Part shown: positions 48,487 through 58,207 of the stretch, one piece after another
Position numbering within the stretch: the first letter of the stretch is position 1
Layout of the letters: each line of letters starts with the position of its first letter
DNA from: Rhizobium sp. CG5
GTDB lineage: Bacteria; Pseudomonadota; Alphaproteobacteria; Rhizobiales; Rhizobiaceae
Direction: 5' to 3'
Assembly: GCF_023701945.1 (NCBI RefSeq)
Contig: NZ_JABAEF010000001.1
Span: forward strand, 372,001-436,000
Length of the DNA stretch: 64,000 nt
Program-made: the position numbers and the translations under genes
The notes under the pieces: model-generated
Told to the model about the DNA's origin: nothing
Seen by the model: only the letters and a program-made list of their open reading frames with translations
Databases searched by the model: none

Positions 48487-49620
48487 ATGGATGGACTGAT
48501 GGCTGTGTTCGGCTTCCTCACGGGCTATATCGTGCCCTTTGTCCTGGTCCTGTCGCTGCTGGTTTTTGTCCATGAAATGGGCCATTATCTGGTCGGCCGC
48601 TGGTCCGGTATCCGGATTTTGGCCTTTTCCATCGGATTCGGGCCTGAACTCGTCGGTTTCAACGATCGCCATGGCACGCGCTGGAAGCTGTCGGCCATTC
48701 CGCTCGGTGGCTATGTGCGCTTCTTCGGCGATGCCGATGCGGCCAGCAAGCCCGACGAGGCGGAACTCTCAAGCCTGACGCCGGAGGAGAAGGCACAGAC
48801 CTTGTCCGGCGCAAAGCTGTGGAAAAGGGCGGCGACCGTGGCAGCCGGCCCGATTGCCAATTTTCTGCTGGCCATCGTGATTTTTTCGGTGATCTTCGCC
48901 ATCTACGGTCGGCCGCTTGCCGATCCGGTGGTCGCCGAAGTGAAAGCCGATAGTGCGGCGGCGGCCGCCGGCGTCATGCCCGGCGACGTGCTGGTGGCGC
49001 TTGACGGCAAATCCGTGTCCACCTTCGACGATGTGGTTCGCTATGTCAGCGTGCGGCCGGAACTGCCGATCGTGGTCACCATCCGGCGCGCCGACATGAC
49101 GCTCGACCTGCAGATGGTGCCGCGCCGCACCGAAATGACCGACCGTTTCGGCAACAAGATGGAAATCGGCCTGATCGGCATCGTCACCAACCAGCAGAGC
49201 GGCAATTTCCGTGTGGAAAAACTGACACCGCTGCAGTCGGTGGGCGAAGGCGCCCGCCAGACCTGGCACGTGGTCACCGGCACCTTCGATTATCTCTCCA
49301 ATCTGCTGACCGGCCGGATGAACGCCGATCAGCTTGGCGGGCCGGTCCGGGTGGCGCAGGCATCGGGCCAGATGGCGACGCTCGGCATTGCCGCGCTGCT
49401 GCAACTGGCAGCGGTTCTCTCTGTATCGATCGGACTTTTAAACCTTATGCCGATTCCAGTGCTTGATGGCGGCCATCTTATCCTTTATGCGCTTGAGGCA
49501 CTGCGCGGGAAACCGGTCAGTGCCAATGCGCAGGAAATCGCCTTCCGGATCGGTATGGCGATGATCCTGTCGCTGATGGTTTTTGCAACGTGGAATGATA
49601 TTAGCAGGCTGATCGGGTAG
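48487..49620 (+). CDS. rseP: RIP metalloprotease RseP
   Basis: This 377-residue site-2 protease cuts membrane-bound anti-sigma factors and remnant signal peptides. The zinc motif HEMGH is at residues 29-33, a PDZ domain (about 130-205) contains AAAAGVMPGDVLVALDG, and the second zinc motif LMPIPVLDGGH has Asp327. Four membrane segments are visible. A 195-base gap with an inverted repeat separates it from bamA. Confidence 0.95.
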   Translation: MDGLMAVFGFLTGYIVPFVLVLSLLVFVHEMGHYLVGRWSGIRILAFSIGFGPELVGFNDRHGTRWKLSAIPLGGYVRFFGDADAASKPDEAELSSLTPEEKAQTLSGAKLWKRAATVAAGPIANFLLAIVIFSVIFAIYGRPLADPVVAEVKADSAAAAAGVMPGDVLVALDGKSVSTFDDVVRYVSVRPELPIVVTIRRADMTLDLQMVPRRTEMTDRFGNKMEIGLIGIVTNQQSGNFRVEKLTPLQSVGEGARQTWHVVTGTFDYLSNLLTGRMNADQLGGPVRVAQASGQMATLGIAALLQLAAVLSVSIGLLNLMPIPVLDGGHLILYALEALRGKPVSANAQEIAFRIGMAMILSLMVFATWNDISRLIG

Positions 49621-49711
49621 GGCCTTCTTGCAAAGCCGGATAGGATTTGTTTACGATGTTTCAAGTTGATAGTGGCGATTGGGTCACGGGTTGAAACGAA
49701 GTAAACAGAAA

Positions 49712-49749
49712 TTAACCGGCAGCCTTGCTTGTAGGGTAAAACCGGTTAA
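49712..49749. promoter_or_regulatory. Inverted repeat upstream of bamA
   Basis: TTAACCGG (49712-49719) and CCGGTTAA (49742-49749) are perfect reverse complements whose starts are 30 bases apart, close to three helical turns. They lie 66 bases before the bamA ATG. This could be a regulator site for an internal promoter or a leader hairpin; TTAA half-sites also occur in CtrA motifs, but the spacing is not that of CtrA. Confidence 0.45.
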
Positions 49750-49815
49750 AACCACCAAAGGGCCGGAGTCGGTCTCCTGGACTGACGGACAACGGAAAAA
49801 AGGTTAGTAGTTCAC

Positions 49816-52143
49816 ATGAAGGCTGGTTCAAGATTTTTGAACGCGGTATCGGCGGTCGCGCTGTCTGCTGGTGTTGTATCTTCGGGCGCTGGCGTCCTGG
49901 TCCTCGGATCGGCGGTGGTGGCTCACGCGGCTGTCATCCAGCGTATCGATGTGCGCGGGGCGCAGCGGGTTGGCGTTGAAGCGGTTCGCTCCAACATCAC
50001 CATTCAGCCGGGCAAGAGTTTCTCCAATACCGATATCGATGAATCCGTGAAGCGTCTCTACGCGACCGGCTTCTTCTCCGATGTCCGCATCTCGGTTTCC
50101 GGTGGCAGCCTGGTGGTTTCGGTTTCTGAAAACCAGCTGGTCAATCAGGTCGTGTTCAACGGCAACCGCAAGATCAAGGACGACAAGCTGGCCGCCGCCG
50201 TCCAGACCCAGCCGCTCGGTCCCTACAGCGATACGCTGGTCAATGCCGATATCGAGCGCATCCGCGATGCCTATCGGACGATCGGCCGCAGCGACATCGA
50301 AGTGACGACGCAGGTCGTGCCGGTTGGCGAAGGCCGCGTGAACCTGGCTTTCGTGATCAACGAAGGCGATCGCACCAAGATTTCGCAGATCAATTTCGTC
50401 GGTAACCAGGCCTATGGCGATGGTCGTCTGGCAGCCGTGCTGACCACCAAGAAGTCGAGCCCGCTGTCGTTCCTGACCCGCAAGGACGTTTATAACGAAG
50501 ACAAGCTGCGCGCCGACGAAGAAGCGCTGCGCCAGTTCTACTACAATCACGGCTACGCCGATTTCCGGGTGATCTCGTCGGATGCGACGATGAACGAGGA
50601 AACCAACGAATACGCCATCACCATCACCGTCGATGAAGGTCAGCGCTACAAGTTCGGCAATGTGGCCGTCGAAAGCACGGTCGAGGGTATCGACGGCAAA
50701 GAGCTCGGCGGTCTGCTTGAGACCCGCGCCGGTGACACCTACAGCGCCCGCGACGTGCAGAAGTCGATCGAAGCGATCTCGCAGCGGGTTTCGGCGGCAG
50801 GTTATCCCTTTGCCCGCGTCGTGCCGCGCGGCGACCGCAATCTTGAGAACAACACGATCGGCGTCACCTACCTGGTTGACCAGGGTGATCGGGCCTATGT
50901 CGAGCGCATCGAAATTCGCGGCAACACCCGCACCCGCGATTATGTCATCCGTCGCGAGTTCGACATCAGCGAAGGCGATGCTTTTAACCAGGAAGTCATT
51001 TCCCGGGCCAAGCGTCGGCTTGAGGCTCTGGGCTATTTCACCTCGGTCAATATCGGCACGGCTGCCGGTAGCGCTCCCGACCGGGTTGTCATCGTCGTCA
51101 ATGTCGAGGATCAGTCGACCGGTTCGTTCGGCATCGGTGCCGGCTATTCCGTTGGTGGCGATGGCCTGATGGTCGAAGCCTCTGTCGAGGAAAAGAACTT
51201 CCTCGGTCGCGGCCAGTTCATCCGCGTTGCCGCAGGCGCCGGCGACGAAGACAGCCAGACCTACAACTTCTCCTTCACCGAGCCGTATTTCCTCGGTTAT
51301 CGTCTGGCGGCCGGTTTTGACCTGTTCAAGAGCAATACCAGCAGCAACGACTATTACGATTACGAAGAGCAGGGCGGCACGCTGCGCATCACCGCGCCGA
51401 TCACCGAAGAGCTGGCGACGACGTTCCGCTATACCTACAAGGAACTGGACTACACGCTCGATGGCGATATCGACAATCTGTCGGCTCCCTATCAGGATCT
51501 CGTCAACCAGGGCTCCTTCACCCAGTCTGTGTTCGGTCATTCGATTGTCTATAATACGCTGGACGACCGTATCCTGGCGCGCGAAGGTGTCTATGCCACC
51601 TTCACCCATGAATTTGCGGGCCTCGGTGGTGATTCCGAGTTCTACAAGCTCTACGGCAAGGTCAAGTATTATCAGACGCTGTCTGACGAAGCCGATATCA
51701 TCGGCTCGCTGTCGGGTAGCGCTGGCCATGTCATCGGCACGGGCGACAACCTGAACATCTTCGATCAGTTCATGATCGGCGGCAAGGAAATCCGCGGCTT
51801 TGAAAATGGCGGTATCGGTCCGCGCATGGCGAATGGCGATGCACTGGGCGGTACGACCTACTTCACCGCTTCGGCTGAGGCGAGCATGCCGATCCCGGGC
51901 GTTCCGCAGGACTTCAACCTGCGCGCCGCGTTCTTTGCGGATGCCGGTACGCTCTATGGCAACGACGTTGCCAATTCGGCCGGTGTTCAGGGCACCGACA
52001 TGAGCCTGCGCGCTTCGGTCGGCGCCGGCATCATCTGGATCTCACCTTTCGGTCCGCTGCGCTTCGACTATGCTATTCCGGTTATGAAGGAAGACTTCGA
52101 CGAAACGCAGGAATTCCGGTTCTCCATGGCCAATCAGTTCTGA
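49816..52143 (+). CDS. bamA: Outer-membrane protein assembly factor BamA
   Basis: This 775-residue Omp85 protein folds and inserts outer-membrane proteins. A signal peptide (about residues 1-38, ending VVAHAA) is followed by five POTRA repeats up to about residue 435; VYNEDKLRADEEALRQFYYNHGYADF is typical of POTRA 3-4. The C-terminal barrel contains FDQFMIGGKEIRGFENGGIG (lid/VRGF-like motif as IRGF) near residue 655 and ends in the outer-membrane signature FRFSMANQF with a terminal Phe. Confidence 0.97.
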   Translation: MKAGSRFLNAVSAVALSAGVVSSGAGVLVLGSAVVAHAAVIQRIDVRGAQRVGVEAVRSNITIQPGKSFSNTDIDESVKRLYATGFFSDVRISVSGGSLVVSVSENQLVNQVVFNGNRKIKDDKLAAAVQTQPLGPYSDTLVNADIERIRDAYRTIGRSDIEVTTQVVPVGEGRVNLAFVINEGDRTKISQINFVGNQAYGDGRLAAVLTTKKSSPLSFLTRKDVYNEDKLRADEEALRQFYYNHGYADFRVISSDATMNEETNEYAITITVDEGQRYKFGNVAVESTVEGIDGKELGGLLETRAGDTYSARDVQKSIEAISQRVSAAGYPFARVVPRGDRNLENNTIGVTYLVDQGDRAYVERIEIRGNTRTRDYVIRREFDISEGDAFNQEVISRAKRRLEALGYFTSVNIGTAAGSAPDRVVIVVNVEDQSTGSFGIGAGYSVGGDGLMVEASVEEKNFLGRGQFIRVAAGAGDEDSQTYNFSFTEPYFLGYRLAAGFDLFKSNTSSNDYYDYEEQGGTLRITAPITEELATTFRYTYKELDYTLDGDIDNLSAPYQDLVNQGSFTQSVFGHSIVYNTLDDRILAREGVYATFTHEFAGLGGDSEFYKLYGKVKYYQTLSDEADIIGSLSGSAGHVIGTGDNLNIFDQFMIGGKEIRGFENGGIGPRMANGDALGGTTYFTASAEASMPIPGVPQDFNLRAAFFADAGTLYGNDVANSAGVQGTDMSLRASVGAGIIWISPFGPLRFDYAIPVMKEDFDETQEFRFSMANQF

Positions 52144-52193
52144 TCTCAGACATCTGAGCCTCAGGCAAGAAAACCGGTCTGGGACGATTGTTT

Positions 52194-53255
52194 ATGGTGC
52201 ATGATCATTTCTTCCCGCCCCATGAGGGGGTCAGCCTTTCAGCGCTGGCTTCCCATCTTGGGGCGGAACTTGTTGACGAGACCACCGGTGATCGCAGGAT
52301 CCGCTCGGTTTCGCCCGTTCATCGGGCGAAGGATGGCGATCTCTGCTATATCCTGTCGCGCAAGAACCGCGGCGAACTGGCGACCTGCCAGGCCTCGGCC
52401 ATTCTCTGCGATGCGTCGCTTCGCTCGCTGGTTCCCGACCACATCCCGGTCCTGTTGACGGCCCATCCGCATGCGGCCTTTGCGATTGCGGGCGCGCTTC
52501 TGCATCCGCTCGCCATGCGTCCGGTTGCCATCGTCGATGCCGTCTCCGACATCGCGCCGTCCGCTTTCGTCGATCCATCGGCGCGGCTGGAGCCGGGCGT
52601 GGTCATCGAGCCGCTGGCGGTGATCGGGGCGGATGTCGAGATCGGCACGGGCAGCCATATCGGGGCAGGGGCGATTATCGGACGCGGCGTCAGGATCGGC
52701 CGCGACTGCTCGATTGCCGCCGGTGCCAGTGTGCTGTCGTCGCTGATCGGCAATGGCGTGATCATTCATAACGGAGCCCGGATTGGCCAGGACGGTTTCG
52801 GCTATGCGCCGGGACCGCGCGGCATGCTGAAAATCGTGCAGATCGGCCGCGTCATCCTTCAGGACCATGTCGAGATCGGCGCCAATACCACGATCGACCG
52901 CGGCACCATGGATGACACTGTCATCGGCGAGGGCACCAAGATCGACAACCAGGTGCAGATTGCCCACAACGTGCGGATCGGCCGCCACTGTGCCATTGTC
53001 AGCCAGGTCGGCATTGCCGGCAGCACGGTGATCGGCGACGGCGTGCAGATCGGCGGGGCGACCGCTGTCAACGGCCATATCCAGATCGGCGCCGGCGTAC
53101 AGATCGCCGCCATGAGCGGCGTCGTCGCCAGCATTCCGGCCGGCGAACGCTATGGCGGCATCCCGGCCCGTCCGATGAAAGACTTCCTGCGCGACATCGC
53201 TGAAATCGCCAGTCGCGCCGACAACCGCGCCAAAGCCAGAAGGGGGGATACATGA
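52194..53255 (+). CDS. lpxD: UDP-3-O-acylglucosamine N-acyltransferase
   Basis: This 353-residue enzyme adds the second acyl chain in lipid A synthesis. An N-terminal uridine-binding domain (about 1-110) precedes a left-handed beta-helix with many IG-G-G hexapeptides. [19 protein letters not shown] near residue 260 holds the catalytic His, and [17 protein letters not shown] follows. The ATG at 52194 is preferred over a TTG two codons upstream. It is 50 bases after bamA and overlaps fabZ by four; no skp/ompH gene lies between bamA and lpxD. Confidence 0.95.
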   Translation: MVHDHFFPPHEGVSLSALASHLGAELVDETTGDRRIRSVSPVHRAKDGDLCYILSRKNRGELATCQASAILCDASLRSLVPDHIPVLLTAHPHAAFAIAGALLHPLAMRPVAIVDAVSDIAPSAFVDPSARLEPGVVIEPLAVIGADVEIGTGSHIGAGAIIGRGVRIGRDCSIAAGASVLSSLIGNGVIIHNGARIGQDGFGYAPGPRGMLKIVQIGRVILQDHVEIGANTTIDRGTMDDTVIGEGTKIDNQVQIAHNVRIGRHCAIVSQVGIAGSTVIGDGVQIGGATAVNGHIQIGAGVQIAAMSGVVASIPAGERYGGIPARPMKDFLRDIAEIASRADNRAKARRGDT

Positions 53256-53719
53256 CCGTCGAGCCAAAAGAAGCACTGGGTGCTGCCGACATTCTCGAGA
53301 TCATGCGGCTCCTTCCCCATCGCTATCCCTTTCTGCTGGTCGATCGCATCATCGACATCGATGGCGACGATTCCGCCATCGGCATCAAGAATGTCACGGC
53401 CAACGAGCCGTGCTTCACGGGGCATTTCCCGGAACAGCCGATCATGCCGGGTGTGCTGCTTGTCGAGGGCATGGCCCAGACGGCAGGCGCCATCTGTGCC
53501 CGCAAGCAGGGCGACGGTGGCAACCTGGTCTATTTCATGACCATCGACAATGCCCGCTTCCGCAAGCCGGTGGTGCCCGGCGACCGGGTGGAGTATCATG
53601 TCACCAAGCAGAAACAGCGCGGCAATATCTGGAAGTTCCATTGTGACGCGAAGGTCGATGGTGTTCTGGTGGCCGAAGCGGATATCGGCGCGATGATCGC
53701 CAACAAGGACAAGAAATGA
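53252..53719 (+). CDS. fabZ: 3-hydroxyacyl-ACP dehydratase FabZ
   Basis: This 155-residue hot-dog-fold enzyme removes water from 3-hydroxyacyl-ACP in fatty-acid elongation. The active site is [20 protein letters not shown] with His58 and Glu72. [14 protein letters not shown] is the typical N-terminal block. It overlaps lpxD and lpxA by four bases each, so translation of the three is coupled. It competes with LpxA for the same hydroxyacyl-ACP pool. Confidence 0.96.
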   Translation: MTVEPKEALGAADILEIMRLLPHRYPFLLVDRIIDIDGDDSAIGIKNVTANEPCFTGHFPEQPIMPGVLLVEGMAQTAGAICARKQGDGGNLVYFMTIDNARFRKPVVPGDRVEYHVTKQKQRGNIWKFHCDAKVDGVLVAEADIGAMIANKDKK

Positions 53720-54531
53720 GTTCGATAGCGTCCAGCGCAAGAATTCACCCCCTTTCGGTGGTGGAAGACGGAGCCGTGATCGGCGAGAACGTGTCGATCG
53801 GCCCGTTCTGCCATGTCGGCCCGAAGGTGGAGCTGAAGGACGGCGTGACCCTCCTGTCGCATGTCGTGGTCACCGGCCGCACGGTGATCGGCAAGGGCTG
53901 CACGATGTTTCCCAATGCGGTCATCGGCGGCGATCCGCAGAGCATTCATCATGCTGGCGAAGAGACGACCTTGAGCGTCGGCGACCATTGCACGATGCGC
54001 GAAGGCGTGACGATGAACACCGGTACCACCGAGGGCGGTGGCAAGACGGTGGTCGGCAGCAACAACCTGTTTCTGGCCAATTCCCATGTCGCCCATGATT
54101 GCCAGCTCGGCAATCACATCATCCTGTCGAACAATGTCATGCTGGCCGGCCATGTGTCGATTGCCGATCGGGCCATTCTCGGCGGCGGCTGCGCCGTGCA
54201 CCAGTTCACGCGCATCGGCCGCCAGGCCTTTATCGGCGGGCTGTCGGCCGTCAGCTACGATGTCATCCCCTATGGCATGCTGAACGGCAATCCGGGCCTG
54301 CTCGGCGGGTTGAACGTGGTCGGCATGACCCGGGCCGGCATCGAGCGCTCGGTCATTCACCAGGTGCGCCGGGTCTACAAGCATATTTTCGAAGAAGAAG
54401 GCGCGATCCGCGCCAAGGCGGCAGCCATTCGCGACGAGCATGCCGATTGCCCGCAGGCCATGGAAATCCTCGATTTCATCGCCGCCGACAGCGATCGCGC
54501 CCTGTCGTCGCCCTTCCGGGGCAAGAGCTAA
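53716..54531 (+). CDS. lpxA: UDP-N-acetylglucosamine acyltransferase
   Basis: This 271-residue enzyme performs the first step of lipid A synthesis. The beta-helix repeats run to about residue 185, with the catalytic His127 in [27 protein letters not shown] near residue 72 and [12 protein letters not shown] near 155 are diagnostic. It overlaps fabZ by four bases and is followed four bases later by lpxI. Confidence 0.96.
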   Translation: MSSIASSARIHPLSVVEDGAVIGENVSIGPFCHVGPKVELKDGVTLLSHVVVTGRTVIGKGCTMFPNAVIGGDPQSIHHAGEETTLSVGDHCTMREGVTMNTGTTEGGGKTVVGSNNLFLANSHVAHDCQLGNHIILSNNVMLAGHVSIADRAILGGGCAVHQFTRIGRQAFIGGLSAVSYDVIPYGMLNGNPGLLGGLNVVGMTRAGIERSVIHQVRRVYKHIFEEEGAIRAKAAAIRDEHADCPQAMEILDFIAADSDRALSSPFRGKS

Positions 54532-54535
54532 GCGC

Positions 54536-55414
54536 GTGGCGGAGACGGCCGCCAGGCGAACGGGCCGGTTGGCGGTCATTGCCGGCAGCGGCATGCTGCC
54601 GGTCTTCGTGGCGGAGGCGGCCCGCGCGGCGGGCGAAAATCCGTTCGTCTTCCGGCTGAAGGACGAAGCCGACCAGCGCTTCGAGGCGTTCGACGGCGTG
54701 TCGATCGGCGTCGGCGATATGGCCGGACTGTCGGCCTTGCTGAAGGCCAAGGGGATTGGTCGGGTGGTGATGTCGGGCGGTGTCCGCCGGCGGCCGCATT
54801 TCGGCGAGATCCATGTCAACCTTCGCTCGATCCTGAAACTGCCATCGGCGCTGCGCACGCTGTTGGCCGGCGGTGACGATGCCGTCTTGACCATGGTCAT
54901 CAAGCTGATCGAGGCGCAGGGCGTCGACGTGGTGGGGGCGCAGGAGATCGCGCCGGGCCTGCTGGCGACCACCGGGCCGCTGGGTGCGCATCGTCCGGGC
55001 GACGACGATCGGCGCGATATCCAGACCGCGGCAAAGGCGGCCGAGGTGCTGGGCCGTCTGGATGTCGGGCAGGGGGCGGTCAGCGTTGGCGGACGCATCG
55101 TCGCGCTGGAAGGGGTCGAGGGCACGGACCGCATGCTGAAGCGGGTGGCGGAGTTGCGCGCCGAGGGCCGGATATCCAGCCGCCGCAAGGGAGTTCTGGT
55201 CAAGCTGTGCAAGCCGCAGCAGGATGTCCGCGCCGATCTGCCGACCGTCGGTCTCTCGACCGTTGCCGAGGCGTCCCATGCCGGCCTGGCCGGCATTGCG
55301 GTGGAGTCCGGCCGGGCGCTGATCATCGAGCGCGAGGCCATGCTGGCGGCGGCCGATGAGGCCGGCCTGTTCGTGTGCGGCGTCGATCTTGGCCTACCGG
55401 GAGACCTGATGTGA
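54536..55414 (+). CDS. lpxI: UDP-2,3-diacylglucosamine pyrophosphatase LpxI
   Basis: This 292-residue enzyme of the former DUF1009 family cleaves UDP-2,3-diacylglucosamine to lipid X in bacteria that lack LpxH. It starts at GTG 54536 with RLAVIAGSGMLPVFVAEAAR. Other markers are GRVVMSGGVRRRP near residue 80, DDAVLTMVIKLIE near 120, and the C-terminal GMAGIAVESGRAL-like AGLAGIAVESGRAL. The position between lpxA and lpxB fits the pathway. It overlaps lpxB by four bases (GTGA). Confidence 0.93.
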   Translation: MAETAARRTGRLAVIAGSGMLPVFVAEAARAAGENPFVFRLKDEADQRFEAFDGVSIGVGDMAGLSALLKAKGIGRVVMSGGVRRRPHFGEIHVNLRSILKLPSALRTLLAGGDDAVLTMVIKLIEAQGVDVVGAQEIAPGLLATTGPLGAHRPGDDDRRDIQTAAKAAEVLGRLDVGQGAVSVGGRIVALEGVEGTDRMLKRVAELRAEGRISSRRKGVLVKLCKPQQDVRADLPTVGLSTVAEASHAGLAGIAVESGRALIIEREAMLAAADEAGLFVCGVDLGLPGDLM

Positions 55415-56592
55415 GCGCCAGGGCCCTGAAGGTTGCCGTCATTGCCGGCGAAGTGTCGGGCGATCTGCTCGGGGCGGATCTGATCGTTGCGCTGAAGGTT
55501 CAATCCGGGCGGGATATCGAGCTGGTCGGTGTCGGCGGCGAGGCGCTGGAGGCGCAAGGGCTACGCTCGCTGTTCGATTTTTCCGAATTGTCGGTGATGG
55601 GCATCACCCAGGTGCTGGCGCGTCTGCCGCGCTTCATCCGGCTGATTGGCGAGACGGCCAGGGCCATCGTCGACGCCAAGCCAGACCTGCTGCTGATCGT
55701 CGACAGCCCGGATTTTACCCATCGGGTGGCGCGCAAGGTGCGGGCGGCCCTTCCGAATCTTGTGGTGGTCAATTACGTCTGCCCGAGCGTCTGGGCGTGG
55801 AAGGAATACCGCGCCAAGCAGATGCTCTCCTATGTCGACGAAGTCTTGGCCGTGCTGCCCTTCGAACCGGAGGCGATGCAGCGGCTTGGCGGGCCTGAAA
55901 CCCATTTCGTCGGCCACCGGCTGACCACCGTGCCGCAATTGCTCGAGACGCGGGCCAAACGGGCGGCCAGAGGGGCGCCTGCGGCGGGTACGCCCAAGAC
56001 CATCATGCTGCTGCCGGGGTCGCGCCGCGCCGAGATTTCATCGCTGCTGCCGGTCTTCGGTGAGGCCGTGCAGGATTTCGTCGCCCGCAATGGTGAAGCC
56101 CGCTTTGTGCTTCCCACCGTGCCGCGCCAGGAAAAGACCGTTCGGGAGATTGTCGCGGCCTGGCCGGTGAAGCCCGAGCTGTTGATCGGCGATGCCGCCA
56201 AGTGGCAGGGCTTTGCCGAGGCCGATGCGGCGCTGGCAGCATCCGGCACGGTGCTTCTGGAGCTGGCGCTGGCCGGCGTGCCGGTTGTCTCGGCCTACAA
56301 GACCGATTGGCTGATCAAGCTGCTCAATTTCAAGATCCGCATCTGGACGGCAGCTCTGCCCAACCTGATCGCCGATTATCCTGTGGTGCCGGAATATTTC
56401 AACGATTCGGTCCGGGCCGGCGCTCTGTCGCGTTGGCTGGACAGGCTGTCGTCCGACACGCTGCAGCGCCGCGCCATGCTGGAGGGCTTTGACCGCGTCT
56501 GGCAGACCCTGCAGACGCAAAACCCCTCCGGTGAGGAAGGGGCTCGGCTGGTTCTGGACCTGCTGCGGCGGAAGATGCCTGGGCTGGTCTGA
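55411..56592 (+). CDS. lpxB: Lipid-A-disaccharide synthase
   Basis: This 393-residue glycosyltransferase joins lipid X and UDP-diacylglucosamine. It starts at GTG 55411 within the lpxI stop and shows VAVIAGEVSGDLLGADLI, LLLIVDSPDFTHRVARKVR near residue 85, YVCPSVWAWKEYRAKQM near 115 and LLPGSRRAEISSLLPVF near 205. It closes the supercluster and is convergent with fghA across 14 bases. Confidence 0.95.
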   Translation: MSARALKVAVIAGEVSGDLLGADLIVALKVQSGRDIELVGVGGEALEAQGLRSLFDFSELSVMGITQVLARLPRFIRLIGETARAIVDAKPDLLLIVDSPDFTHRVARKVRAALPNLVVVNYVCPSVWAWKEYRAKQMLSYVDEVLAVLPFEPEAMQRLGGPETHFVGHRLTTVPQLLETRAKRAARGAPAAGTPKTIMLLPGSRRAEISSLLPVFGEAVQDFVARNGEARFVLPTVPRQEKTVREIVAAWPVKPELLIGDAAKWQGFAEADAALAASGTVLLELALAGVPVVSAYKTDWLIKLLNFKIRIWTAALPNLIADYPVVPEYFNDSVRAGALSRWLDRLSSDTLQRRAMLEGFDRVWQTLQTQNPSGEEGARLVLDLLRRKMPGLV

Positions 56593-56606
56593 CGGTTGCG
56601 GCAGCT

Positions 56607-57440
56607 CTATCCCAGCCGCTCGGCATGCCATTTCAGATGGTCGTCCATGAAGGTCGAGATGAAGAAGTAGGAGTGGTCGTAGCGCTCGTGCAGGCGAAGC
56701 GTCAGGGCGATATCGGTGTCCTTGACCGCCTCTTCGAACAGCCAGGGCCGCAGGCCCGTATCCAAAAAGCTGTCGGCTCTGCCCTGGTCGATCAGGAATT
56801 CGGGGAAACGGGCACCATCCTTGACCAATGCACAGGCGTCATAGGGGCGCCATGCTGACGTGTCGGCGCCGAGATATTTTTCAAAGGCGTCCTGCGTCCA
56901 GTCGGCGGTGCTGGGCTCGACGATCGGTGCGAAGGCCGAGCAGCTCTTGAAGCGCTCGGGGTTCTTCAGCGCAATCGTCATGGCGCCATGGCCGCCCATG
57001 GAATGGCCGAAAATGCCCTGGCGCGCCATGTCGGCGCGGAACTGTTCGCCGATCAGGGCCGGCAGTTCCTCGGTGATATAGCTGTACATCCGGAAATGCT
57101 CAGACCACGGCTGCTCGGTGGCATCGAGATACATGCCGGCGCCCTTGCCCATTTTCCAGTTGGTGAGTTCGTCGGGCACGTCATTACCGCGCGGGCTGGT
57201 ATCGGGGCAGACGATGATCAGCCCGAGCTCGGCGGCCATGCGGCGATACTCGCCCTTGTCCATGACATTGGCATGGGTGCAGGTGAGGCCCGAGAGATAC
57301 CACAGCACCGGCCGCTTCTCGGCGATCGCCTGGGGCGGGACAAAGACCGCAAAGGTCATGTCGCACTGGCAGGTCTCGGAGGCGTGGGAGAAGACGCCCT
57401 GCATGCCGCCAAATGCGGTGTTCTGGGAAATGACATTCAT
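56607..57440 (-). CDS. fghA: S-formylglutathione hydrolase
   Basis: This 277-residue serine hydrolase releases formate and glutathione in formaldehyde detoxification. The nucleophile is Ser147 in GHSMGGHGA; Asp223 and His256 (YDHSYFF) complete the triad. SGLTCTHANVMDK and WYLSGLTC are typical of esterase D proteins. Its partner frmA lies at 59226-60353 on the same strand, with three other genes between. Three 14-base tandem repeats sit just upstream of its ribosome site. Confidence 0.94.
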   Translation of the reverse strand: MNVISQNTAFGGMQGVFSHASETCQCDMTFAVFVPPQAIAEKRPVLWYLSGLTCTHANVMDKGEYRRMAAELGLIIVCPDTSPRGNDVPDELTNWKMGKGAGMYLDATEQPWSEHFRMYSYITEELPALIGEQFRADMARQGIFGHSMGGHGAMTIALKNPERFKSCSAFAPIVEPSTADWTQDAFEKYLGADTSAWRPYDACALVKDGARFPEFLIDQGRADSFLDTGLRPWLFEEAVKDTDIALTLRLHERYDHSYFFISTFMDDHLKWHAERLG

Positions 57441-57452
57441 CGGGATTTCCTT

Positions 57453-57494
57453 GTCGTGAAATTTGGGTCGTGAAATTCGGGTCTTGAAGCTTGG
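57453..57494. repeat. Three 14-base tandem repeats upstream of fghA
   Basis: GTCGTGAAATTTGG, GTCGTGAAATTCGG and GTCTTGAAGCTTGG follow each other without gaps, with one and four changes relative to the first unit. They fill the space between the DUF1345 stop and the fghA ribosome site. They could be a repeated regulator site or a slippage product. Confidence 0.7.
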
Positions 57495-57504
57495 GGTGTT
57501 GAGG

Positions 57505-58164
57505 TCAGGCTGCCAGCGACACCGCGGCGTTGACGGCGGCGGCGATCAGCACGGTGTTGAAGAAATAGGAGACGGTGGCGTGCACCAGGTTGAGCTTGCG
57601 CATCGCCGTGGTGGTGATCTGCACGTCCGAGGTCTGGGCGGTCATGCCGATGACGAAGGAGAAGTAGACGAAATCGTAGCCCGACGGTTCCGGCGTGCCG
57701 GGAAATTCGAGCCCGCCGCGATGCTGTCGCTTGCCGTCTACCGGCTTGCCGACCGGCTTCCAGAACACATGGGCATAATGCATGGCCGCCATGGTATGGA
57801 TGGCCAGCCAACCGAACAGCACCGAGCCGAAGGCCAGCAGCAGCTCGAACACACCGCCGGTCACATCTCGGTTCAGTGCCAGGAAGAGCGAGCCGATGGC
57901 GGCGACGATCGCCAGTGCGGTGGCAACGAAGATCATGAAGGCCGGCGCATCGGCCGCATCGGCGTGCACCTTCAGATAGGCCGGCGTCAACCGCTTGAGC
58001 CTTAACCAGGACAGCAGCAGGTAAACGGTGAAGAACAACAGCGCCGGGCCTTCGATGGCAATGTCGGGCGCCCAATAGGCAATCACCGGCACGGCCAGCA
58101 GCGCCAGTCCACCGGCGGCCATGAAGGAGCGGTAGCGGTGATCGAGAATCCAGTTCAGGGTCAT
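57505..58164 (-). CDS. DUF1345 membrane protein
   Basis: This 219-residue protein has about five membrane segments: near residues 14-32, 38-52, 75-95, 105-130 and 195-219. The HTMAAMHYAHVFW segment and YDFVYFSFVIGMTAQTSDVQ near residue 165 are signatures of DUF1345. The biochemical role of the family is unknown. The ATG at 58164 has a GGGTGAAAG site; an ATG at 58179 is an alternative. It lies 64 bases upstream of fghA on the same strand. Confidence 0.82.
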   Translation of the reverse strand: MTLNWILDHRYRSFMAAGGLALLAVPVIAYWAPDIAIEGPALLFFTVYLLLSWLRLKRLTPAYLKVHADAADAPAFMIFVATALAIVAAIGSLFLALNRDVTGGVFELLLAFGSVLFGWLAIHTMAAMHYAHVFWKPVGKPVDGKRQHRGGLEFPGTPEPSGYDFVYFSFVIGMTAQTSDVQITTTAMRKLNLVHATVSYFFNTVLIAAAVNAAVSLAA

Positions 58165-58207
58165 GCTTTCACCCGGCATCGGCCATTCAGAGCCCGGACG
58201 GGCGCGG

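Noticed and set aside
53596-55557. A 653-residue open frame on the - strand, and similar ones at 49828-51729, 9948-11753, 7406-9343 and 59124-60575
   Set aside because: All are antisense to well-identified genes (lpxA/lpxI, bamA, the aminotransferase/hom pair, phaC, frmA) and have no family features.
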